Assembly (NCBI GenBank): GCA_964581885.1
Contig: CAZOPS010000026.1
Span: 1 to 10,143, forward strand
DNA length: 10,143 bases
Origin: JAYEID01 sp964581885
GTDB taxonomy: Bacteria; Patescibacteriota; WWE3; JAUXAW01; JAYEID01
Reading direction: 5' to 3'
A program made the translations under genes and the position numbers. Under the pieces are notes generated by a model, which saw nothing but the letters and a program-made list of their open reading frames with translations, did not search any database and was not told the origin of the DNA. Position 1 is the first letter of the stretch. Each line of letters starts with the position of its first letter. Below are positions 5,049 through 10,143 of the stretch, piece after piece.

Positions 5049-6632
5049 GTGGACTATAACCAAAAGACTTTTTTATTAACAGGACTTATTTTTTTGATTT
5101 TCTTTATTCCTCGTGTTTTTTCTTTGGGTCAGAGTATGGTTTCAGATGGTGGCGCCCGGTTTTGGCAACCTCGATCACGCACTTTTCGGCAAGCTGTGTT
5201 GGAAGGGGACTGGGAAAAAACTTATCGCAAGTACCATCCGGGAGTTACTGTTATGTGGCTTTCTGGCTTTTCCGAGCACTTATTTGAAAAAGTAGCTGAG
5301 TTTAAGCTAGGTCGTAATTTGCGAAACGAGCCCCGGTACGAACCATATAGGCAAATTGCCTTAAAGCTGCCTTTGGTTTTTGTTATTTCTGCAGTTGGAG
5401 CTTTGTGTTTTTATTTATTTAGTAAAGTGGTTAATCCCGGGTTTGCCTTTTTAGCATTACTCTTCCTTTCTTTGGAGCCGTTTTTTCTTGGAATTAGTAG
5501 ATATGTTCATGTTTCTGCATTAGTAGGAATATTGCCCTTGGCTGTGCTGGCTGCTGCTTATGTTTATTTAAAAACCAGAAAGTTATCCTACCTTGTTTTG
5601 GCAGGTATATTTTTTGGTTTTTCAGTGCTGACCAAGATTGTTGGCATGGTAGCAGGCGTTTCTGTTTTTGTTCTTTTCTTGGTCGAACAAAAATTTTGGA
5701 AATATATAAAAAAGTGGAGTTTTTGGAAGCAATATTTTCTTGAGATGCTAGTTTTTGGTTGTACTGGGTTTTTAGCTTTCTTTCTTTGTTTTCCAGCTAT
5801 GTGGGTAGATGTGGTTGGAGTGTGCCGTCGGATAATTAATGAGGGGGCAATGGGTGTGGCCTTTAGTGGAATCCGTCCTGATATGATTGTGGATTCTGAT
5901 TTTACCTATTATTTGGAAATTTTTGTTTTCCGATCAACTCCTGTAGCTGTTATCTTTTTCTTTTTAGCTTTCTACTACTTTTTTAGTGCAGAGGATACTG
6001 AAGAAAAGAAGGCTTCTCTTGCTTCTTTGATCTTTTTTGCTGTGACTTGGATTGCACTTTCTTATCCTTCAAAATTAAAAGATCGTTATTTGGTTGATCT
6101 TTATCCCTATACTTCTGTTTTATCTGCTTATGGATTTTGGGAATTTACTAAGAATTGGAAAAGATCTTTTAAAATTGCGCTTGGTGTGGTTTTTGTTTTG
6201 TTTTATATTTCTATTTTTGTGCGGTATCATCCTGAATATTCTTTTTATTATAACGATGCTCTTGGTGGTGCAGCTGGGCGCGAGGAGCTTGGCCTTTCTG
6301 TTAAAAACCGCGGTGAATATTATGCTCAAGCTGCTCTTTACCTTAACTCCCTAGCGCCGGAGCCTGAAATTTGTAACAAGAATGCTATTGTTCTTGATCG
6401 GGAAAGAATACCCAGTTTTAAAGATCACTTTATGGGTAAAACTTTTCCAGATTATAGTATGATGCCAAAGGGGTATCACGCTCACTTTTTTGTAACTGAT
6501 AATAGGTATTTGTCGCAGGTGCCGGAGACTTGTTCATTGATTAAAGAATTCGGACCGCTTATTTATCCTCAGTATACTGCGTTGTATGTGTATGATTGCA
6601 ATAAGACAGTAGATAACACTTATGCTGACTGA
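5049..6632 (+). CDS. GT-C (PMT-like) membrane glycosyltransferase, first of a tandem pair
   Basis: This 527-aa polytopic membrane protein has an N-terminal helix ending in IPRVFSLG, then a loop with VSDGGARFWQPRSRTF (31-46) and YHPGVTVMWLSG (62-73), typical of a PMT-superfamily subgroup. A helix starting IALKLPLVFVIS and further membrane segments follow. The C-terminal extracytoplasmic domain starts at YHPEYSFYYNDALGGA, which resembles the YxN-GG motif after the last helix of GT39 proteins. It is closely similar along its length to the next gene. The only acidic residue in the usual catalytic place is D33, two positions earlier than the Asp of the paralogue, which has YD where this protein has GG. 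C495 and C517 are conserved in the paralogue with identical spacing. The GTG start at 5049 gives the best match to the paralogue's N-terminus; no Shine-Dalgarno is visible. The end overlaps the next start by 11 bases, implying translational coupling. Confidence 0.75.
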   Translation: MDYNQKTFLLTGLIFLIFFIPRVFSLGQSMVSDGGARFWQPRSRTFRQAVLEGDWEKTYRKYHPGVTVMWLSGFSEHLFEKVAEFKLGRNLRNEPRYEPYRQIALKLPLVFVISAVGALCFYLFSKVVNPGFAFLALLFLSLEPFFLGISRYVHVSALVGILPLAVLAAAYVYLKTRKLSYLVLAGIFFGFSVLTKIVGMVAGVSVFVLFLVEQKFWKYIKKWSFWKQYFLEMLVFGCTGFLAFFLCFPAMWVDVVGVCRRIINEGAMGVAFSGIRPDMIVDSDFTYYLEIFVFRSTPVAVIFFFLAFYYFFSAEDTEEKKASLASLIFFAVTWIALSYPSKLKDRYLVDLYPYTSVLSAYGFWEFTKNWKRSFKIALGVVFVLFYISIFVRYHPEYSFYYNDALGGAAGREELGLSVKNRGEYYAQAALYLNSLAPEPEICNKNAIVLDRERIPSFKDHFMGKTFPDYSMMPKGYHAHFFVTDNRYLSQVPETCSLIKEFGPLIYPQYTALYVYDCNKTVDNTYAD

Positions 6633-8232
6633 ATTTGAGAATCTAAAATCTTTTTTAAGGAAAAACTGGGTACTTATTTTGGCTGTTTTTCTAATCTTTT
6701 TTGTTCCGCGAGTTTTGTCTTTGGGTTGGGATCTTACTAGTTACGATGTTCGTTATTGGCGACCGCGGCTCTGGAATTTTTGGGAAGCTTTGGAAAGTGG
6801 GGAGTTAGCTAAGACTTACCAACGATATCATCCTGGTGTAACTGTAATGTGGCTTTCCGGAGCTGCGGAGCGTGTTTTTGACATTTTTGGAGAAAAAGTT
6901 ACGGGGCACAGCTTGCGCTTTCTTCCCGAATGGTACCCCCACCGGCATTTTGCAGCTAAGTTCCCTCTAGTATTTGTTATTTCTGGTTTGGGGGCCTATT
7001 GCTATTTTGTTCTAAAAAAAGTTACGAATAGTTTTTATGCTTTTATTTTTTCTATTTTGCTTTCTTTTGAGCCTTTCTTTCTTGGCGTTAGCCGCTATTT
7101 GCACGTTTCTGTTTTGACTTCTATGTTTATGTTTAGTTCTTTTCTCACTTTGTACCTTTATGTTTTTGAGAAGAAGCGCCGGCAATCTGTTCTTTCCTCC
7201 GTTTTTTTGGGCTTCGCAGTTTTAACTAAAGTTAATGGTGCGATGGTAGCTTTTCCTAATGCTGTGTTACTTTTCTGTTCTTGTTTTGGTTCTTTTGAAG
7301 AAATTAAAAATTTTACAAAGTGGAAAAGCTTTTTAACTCGCAGTCTTGTTTATACTGGTATTTCAGTTTTTGTGTTTTTTGCTTTTTGGCCAGCAATGTG
7401 GGTGCGCCCAGTCAAGGTTATTGAGGATATAATAAGCGGCGGACTTAGGGGAACTGCTTTTGAAAGTGCTGGTGCCGCTATGCTTTCTCCAAGCCGTTAT
7501 TTTTATTACTTTGAAGCATTCTTCTTGCGCTCTTTACCCACAACTGTTTTCTTGTTTATTAGTGCTGTTCCCTTGGTATTTATTGAAAAGTCAAAAAAGA
7601 TGAAGAAGTTCTTGTTGGCGTCAGTGCCGCTTTTTTTCTTTACCTGGCTGTTTTTGTCAATACCTACTAAGACTAAAGATCGTTATTTAATTATTATGTA
7701 CCCAGCATTTTTTGTTTATGTTAGTTTTGCTTTGTATAGAATAGTAAAAATGGTACCGAAACGAGCTGCAATTATAATTTTAATTCTCTTGGGATCTTAT
7801 TATGGTTTGACAATTTATAGGTATCACCCCCAATATTCTTTTTATTGGAATGATGCTATTGGTGGTGCTCAGGGGATAAAAGATTTTGGACTTCCTACCA
7901 TTCTTCGGGGCGAGTATTTTGCTCCAGCAGCGCTTTACTTAAATAGGTATGATTCCGATGTTCGTAATAAAAATGTTGTAGTTGTGGATAAGTCGCAGGC
8001 AGATTCATTTCGTTGGTATTTTTATGGCAAGACTTTTACCGGACCTTTGGAAATGCCGGATGGTTACCATGCTCATTATTTTGTTACCACTCCAAAATAT
8101 TTAGATCAAATACCAGAAGTGTGTAGGTTTGTTAAATCTTTTGGTGTGCGAGCACCTAACCCTTATGAAGAAGCTTTGATTTTTGATTGCGAACGACATA
8201 TTGATAATACTTACGATAAAGTTAGTAATTAG
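6622..8232 (+). CDS. GT-C (PMT-like) membrane glycosyltransferase, second of a tandem pair
   Basis: This 536-aa polytopic membrane protein is paralogous to the gene before it. FFVPRVLSLGWDL is followed by SYDVRYWRPRLWNF (40-53), where D42 is the candidate catalytic Asp, and by YHPGVTVMWLSG (69-80). After the membrane segments comes the extracytoplasmic domain YHPQYSFYWNDAIGGAQG, with GYHAHYFVT and two cysteines (C501 and C523, 21 residues between them as in the paralogue). It should use a polyprenyl-phosphate sugar for glycosylation outside the membrane; acceptor unknown. The ATG at 6622 overlaps the previous gene by 11 bases (ATGCTGACTGA), and the N-terminal extension is about nine residues longer than in the paralogue. 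No heptad arrays are seen within either paralogue. It is the last gene of this co-directional group; no clear terminator follows. Confidence 0.75.
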   Translation: MLTEFENLKSFLRKNWVLILAVFLIFFVPRVLSLGWDLTSYDVRYWRPRLWNFWEALESGELAKTYQRYHPGVTVMWLSGAAERVFDIFGEKVTGHSLRFLPEWYPHRHFAAKFPLVFVISGLGAYCYFVLKKVTNSFYAFIFSILLSFEPFFLGVSRYLHVSVLTSMFMFSSFLTLYLYVFEKKRRQSVLSSVFLGFAVLTKVNGAMVAFPNAVLLFCSCFGSFEEIKNFTKWKSFLTRSLVYTGISVFVFFAFWPAMWVRPVKVIEDIISGGLRGTAFESAGAAMLSPSRYFYYFEAFFLRSLPTTVFLFISAVPLVFIEKSKKMKKFLLASVPLFFFTWLFLSIPTKTKDRYLIIMYPAFFVYVSFALYRIVKMVPKRAAIIILILLGSYYGLTIYRYHPQYSFYWNDAIGGAQGIKDFGLPTILRGEYFAPAALYLNRYDSDVRNKNVVVVDKSQADSFRWYFYGKTFTGPLEMPDGYHAHYFVTTPKYLDQIPEVCRFVKSFGVRAPNPYEEALIFDCERHIDNTYDKVSN

Positions 8233-8278
8233 CTAAATTTTTACTTTACCCCTCTTTTATTCTTATAGTAAATAAAGG

Positions 8279-8307
8279 TAGACTTTCAGCTACAGTTGTC
8301 TTATAAT
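8279..8307 (+). promoter_or_regulatory. Sigma70-type promoter for the 8357 gene
   Basis: TAGACT (8279-8284, four of six matches to TTGACA) lies 17 bases before a perfect TATAAT (8302-8307). Transcription would start near 8314, giving a leader of about 40 bases that includes the GAGGGGGG ribosome site. A second perfect TATAAT at 8333-8338 has no good -35 and would start transcription inside the ribosome site, so I prefer the upstream one. Confidence 0.5.
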
Positions 8308-8340
8308 ATTTCTGTCTGGGTGGCTTTTTGTATATAATCT

Positions 8341-8348
8341 GAGGGGGG
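8341..8348 (+). promoter_or_regulatory. Ribosome binding site of the 8357 gene
   Basis: GAGGGGGG lies eight bases before the ATG at 8357. The glycosyltransferase genes in this window lack such a site, so the unit beginning here uses a different initiation style. Confidence 0.55.
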
Positions 8349-8356
8349 ATGTACGT

Positions 8357-8662
8357 ATGGATATCAAAACCGTAGGGGATCTAAGTGTTTTTTTGGCAAC
8401 TCTGGAAAGGAGGAGAGCTACCGGGCTTTCCGAGGGTTGCGCGCTCCTTATTATGCACTGCATTGTGGAACTTCAGAATGAACGGCCCAGGAAGTTCAGA
8501 AGTTCTAGAAGTCTTAGGAGTGTTCTGGGTGAGCTCAGGAACTGTGTTTCTGGGACTTTAAAGGAGGGTTCGGAACGAGAGCTATTGTTAGCTAAAACTC
8601 TTTCTGGCGGCCGGGATTTAGAGGAAGAAGCTCTCCAATTCCTAGACGTGCTTGTTAGCTAA
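8357..8662 (+). CDS. Small soluble protein of unknown function (101 aa)
   Basis: I do not recognise this protein. It has no signal peptide or membrane segment. It is rich in Leu, Glu, Arg and Ser and looks mainly helical: helix one around VGDLSVFLATLERRRA, a second with the cysteine-containing ALLIMHCIVELQNE, a basic linker (RPRKFRSSRSLRSV) and a C-terminal acidic helix (EEEALQFLDVLVS). The start is well supported by a promoter, a G-rich ribosome site and an ATG eight bases later. Base composition is visibly more GC-rich than in the neighbouring T-rich membrane genes, and no heptad repeats occur in it. It is followed directly by a strong Shine-Dalgarno and a 25-codon ORF, then a terminator, forming a compact independent unit. 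A regulatory or nucleic-acid-binding role would be a guess from the basic linker only. Confidence 0.7.
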   Translation: MDIKTVGDLSVFLATLERRRATGLSEGCALLIMHCIVELQNERPRKFRSSRSLRSVLGELRNCVSGTLKEGSERELLLAKTLSGGRDLEEEALQFLDVLVS

Positions 8663-8667
8663 GGAGG
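8661..8667 (+). promoter_or_regulatory. Consensus Shine-Dalgarno of a 25-codon ORF
   Basis: AAGGAGG overlaps the TAA of the preceding gene and sits seven bases before an ATG at 8675. It is the strongest ribosome binding site in the window and the main reason to call the short ORF real. Confidence 0.6.
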
Positions 8668-8674
8668 AGTTCAT

Positions 8675-8752
8675 ATGGTTCTCATGGAGGAGACGTTGCA
8701 CAATATTTTTTTGAACGTGCGGCTCGCGTACGGGTCACCCAAGAGTGAGTAA
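8675..8752 (+). CDS. Putative 25-aa small protein
   Basis: The ORF runs from ATG at 8675 to TAA at 8750-8752 and encodes a peptide beginning MVLMEETLHNIFLNV and ending in SPKSE. It lies 12 bases after the stop of the 101-aa gene and just before a strong terminator, so it should be the second cistron of the same transcript. The peptide has a short amphipathic N-terminal part and no clear membrane helix. It may be a genuine small protein, a remnant of a longer gene, or a coupling leader. The perfect Shine-Dalgarno and spacing favour translation; family unknown. Confidence 0.45.
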   Translation: MVLMEETLHNIFLNVRLAYGSPKSE

Positions 8753-8774
8753 ATTACGGGGAAGCCATTGTTGT

Positions 8775-8820
8775 GCCGGAGTTTTGAGCTTTCGCGCTTA
8801 GGGCTCCGGCCCTTTTTATT
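8775..8820 (+). terminator. Rho-independent terminator
   Basis: GCCGGAG (8775-8781) pairs perfectly with CTCCGGC (8804-8810). The 22-base intervening region can fold further, and CC plus five T residues follow at 8813-8817. It ends the 8357-8752 unit. The stop codon of the converging minus-strand gene lies within the T-run (8816-8818). Confidence 0.8.
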
Positions 8821-10143
8821 TGCAGATTAATCTACCCTCAGGATAAAGTTCTTCTTTACCAAAGATTTTAGTCACTGGCTGATTAGCAATGAAATGACTT
8901 TCAAGTTCTACGTAGCCGTTTGGGGTTTGGTCTAAATTTTCGTAACACCAGCTGACAGGAGCTTTGACAATGATTATGTTGTCTGGGGTGTTTTCAAAAA
9001 CCTGTTCTTGGTCCGCAACCGGCTCTTTTGGTATATAGAAAGCTGGGATGCGTGCTTTTTCATTAGTGCTGTAGCTTCCTATTAGACAGTTTTTCTCGTA
9101 AAGATCAGCAATTTTTTCCCAACCTCTTCTGTGTGGAAAACCAAAAATTCCCTGGACTTTGTTAGCCACATTTTTGTCAATTTCTATCATTTCCCGGCCA
9201 AAGACTTGTTTATTACCCCAAATGTATTCGGGTGTTTTCTCAACGAAAATCTTGTTGTTGTAGGTTAGAGAAAGGGTTATTGTATAGATAAATAAGATAG
9301 CAAACCCAAGGTTCATGGCACTGGTTACTAGTGGATTTTTGCTGATTGCCTTTTTTCCCTTTTCGAGCGAATCCTTGAGAGAGAAATCACAAGAGGATTT
9401 CCCCTTTCCTATTTTGGTTTCTCCCCTCCCGACTTGTCGGGAGGATCGAAACGGGTCTAAGAGTGTAATTATTCTCGAAATCGTATAACCAGAAAGAATA
9501 AACATCGGAATGAAGATAATGTATACGTGCGTGCGGGGGGTTTTGTTAAAAAAGAGGTAGAAACAGGAAGATGCTAAAAACCAAGTAAATAAGCTGGCCT
9601 TGATTTTGTCAACGCTTTGTGCAAAGAACAACACCGCTAGCGTGAACAATGTTAGTGTATAAAACATCAACGTCGAACCTCGTGGTTTAATCCACTGTGT
9701 AGAAAACCAAAAGGTGAAGATAAATGTAACTGGTAATAAGTAACTGGTAACTAGTAAAAACAAATTCCATAGGTTACTCCTTCTGGTCCTTTCATTCGGT
9801 TTACGGATTACGGATAACGAATTACGGATTACTGGTTTCAATATGAAGTATAACGAGAGGCACGAGAGAATCACCAACGCAAAGATTAACTCTTTTGGCA
9901 TGTAGAATTTCATAAGTATTTTGCTGTAAAGTGTGCGAGGCATAAAGCCCCCACCAAGGACACGCCGCTGGAGGTAGTTAGAAGTATCTCTTGCAGTGGA
10001 GTTTAGAAAGAAGGGAATGTAAAATGCTCCTGTTAAAGTTATAAATGGAAGAAAAAAAGCAATAGCTTTTTTCAGTGCGCCTTTTGTGATTTTAAATTCC
10101 TGCCTTGCCGGCAGGCAGGTTAAATTTTGAATTTTAAATAAAG
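8816..10143 (-). CDS. GT39-like membrane glycosyltransferase, N-terminus beyond the window
   Basis: The frame is open from the right edge to TAA at 8818-8816, giving 441 visible residues. The ATG at 9943 is the first usual start codon, but the 66 upstream residues are in frame and look like family sequence: a helix (AIAFFLPFITLTGAFYIPF), then TARDTSNYLQRR, a typical GT39 extracytoplasmic loop. So the gene continues to the right and the ATG is internal. Further on come several helices and IFIPMFILSGY. A soluble C-terminal domain contains FGFPHRRGWEKIADLYEK (333-350) and GSYSTNE, a pattern I associate with bacterial GT39 proteins. Several regions are repeat-encoded: TCLPARQ (8-14), VIRNSLSVIRKP (104-115), LVTSYLLPVT (130-139), and a polar loop at 229-275 containing a palindrome. 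It should act outside the membrane on a lipid-linked sugar. It converges on the 8357 unit. Confidence 0.75.
   Translation of the reverse strand, partial: LFKIQNLTCLPARQEFKITKGALKKAIAFFLPFITLTGAFYIPFFLNSTARDTSNYLQRRVLGGGFMPRTLYSKILMKFYMPKELIFALVILSCLSLYFILKPVIRNSLSVIRKPNERTRRSNLWNLFLLVTSYLLPVTFIFTFWFSTQWIKPRGSTLMFYTLTLFTLAVLFFAQSVDKIKASLFTWFLASSCFYLFFNKTPRTHVYIIFIPMFILSGYTISRIITLLDPFRSSRQVGRGETKIGKGKSSCDFSLKDSLEKGKKAISKNPLVTSAMNLGFAILFIYTITLSLTYNNKIFVEKTPEYIWGNKQVFGREMIEIDKNVANKVQGIFGFPHRRGWEKIADLYEKNCLIGSYSTNEKARIPAFYIPKEPVADQEQVFENTPDNIIIVKAPVSWCYENLDQTPNGYVELESHFIANQPVTKIFGKEELYPEGRLICK
9383..9444. repeat. Two inverted repeats inside the minus-strand GT39 gene
   Basis: CCTCCCGAC (9425-9433) and GTCGGGAGG (9436-9444) form a perfect 9-bp inverted repeat around TT. 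Nearby, GAAATC (9383-9388) pairs with GATTTC (9396-9401). Both lie in a Lys/Arg/Ser-rich loop between membrane helices, and the frame remains open. The location suggests palindromic mini-elements tolerated in a cytoplasmic loop. Confidence 0.6.
9728..9755 (-). repeat. Intragenic heptad array (TSYLLPV type) in the GT39 gene
   Basis: Read on the gene's strand, four in-phase units are ACTAGTT, ACCAGTT, ACTTATT and ACCAGTT, encoding LVTSYLLPVT within a membrane helix. The orientation relative to translation is the same as in the 602-2158 gene. The stop-phase unit is ACTTATT, read as TTA (Leu). Confidence 0.75.
9801..9835 (-). repeat. Intragenic heptad array (TCCGTAA type) in the GT39 gene
   Basis: Five in-phase units; on the gene's strand three are TCCGTAA, one is CCAGTAA and one is TTCGTTA. 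They encode VIRNSLSVIRK. A perfect TCCGTAA array would have TAA once every seven codons; the unit in that phase is TTCGTTA, which reads TTA instead. Confidence 0.7.
10099..10119. repeat. GC-rich palindromic mini-repeat inside the GT39 frame
   Basis: CCTGCC (10099-10104) pairs with GGCAGG (10114-10119), and the centre TGCCGGCA (10106-10113) is itself a palindrome. On the gene's strand it encodes TCLPARQ without a stop and is flanked on its upstream side by AAAATTC/AAAATTT heptads. Its composition contrasts sharply with the AT-rich surroundings, which suggests an inserted element. Confidence 0.6.

Larger units (their letters stand above)
8233..8356 (+). other. Spacer between the GT-C pair and the 8357 unit
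   Basis: This is 124 bases with no heptad array and no gene. It holds the promoter and ribosome site of the 8357 gene. Between 8233 and 8275 it is pyrimidine-rich without a hairpin, so termination of the upstream operon is not evident here. Confidence 0.5.

Noticed and set aside
6094..6354. Plus-strand frame of 86 hydrophobic codons, and the minus-strand frame at 6120-6329
   Set aside because: Both are shadows of the 5049-6632 gene, whose family motifs in this stretch (YHPEYSFYYNDALGG) are in the main frame.
8333..8338. Second TATAAT as the main promoter of the 8357 gene
   Set aside because: No reasonable -35 at 16-18 bases, and the transcript would begin inside the ribosome site. The upstream promoter is better formed.

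Overview
The window looks like a chromosomal stretch from a low-GC bacterium with a small genome. My best guess is a Candidate Phyla Radiation (Patescibacteria) lineage such as Microgenomates or Katanobacteria. This rests on three things: a dense cluster of large polytopic GT-C-type glycosyltransferases, T-rich coding strands, and spacers filled with short degenerate repeats. The last trait also recalls the heptanucleotide repeats of some cyanobacteria, so the assignment is an inference. TGA ends two genes and never occurs inside one, which argues against recoded UGA.

Layout. At the left edge is the C-terminal end of a small membrane protein (3-242). A long spacer (243-601) holds repeats, small hairpins and no gene. 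Next come a GT-C-like membrane protein with a probably lost C-terminus (602-2158) and a GT39/PMT-like protein (2285-3934). A second repeat-filled spacer (3935-4301) precedes a DPM1-like GT2 polyprenyl-phosphate glycosyltransferase (4302-4985). Two tandem paralogous GT-C proteins follow, overlapping by 11 bases (5049-6632 and 6622-8232). An independent unit (8279-8820) has its own promoter, strong Shine-Dalgarno sites, a 101-aa protein of unknown function, a 25-codon ORF and a rho-independent terminator. Converging from the right edge is another GT39-like gene (8816-10143, minus strand). Its reading frame stays open to the edge, so the ATG at 9943 is probably not the true start.

How the genes fit together: the GT2 enzyme would charge polyprenyl phosphate with a sugar on the cytoplasmic face. 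The five GT-C proteins would use such lipid-linked sugars outside the membrane to glycosylate surface proteins or glycans. Acceptors and sugars cannot be read from the sequence.

The most striking signal is not a gene. Spacers across the left 5 kb, and several places inside two of the glycosyltransferase genes, contain arrays with a strict 7-base period. Different unit families follow one another without losing phase; the longest run is 35 units (4053-4297). Arrays inside genes encode heptapeptides such as TSYLLLV and ITNYQLP. In every such array, the units whose phase would place TAG or TAA in frame carry a variant that avoids the stop. Arrays outside the ORFs often use stop-bearing families or orientations, and one of these ends gene 602-2158. 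I saw no tRNA, rRNA, CRISPR array, transposase or IS end.
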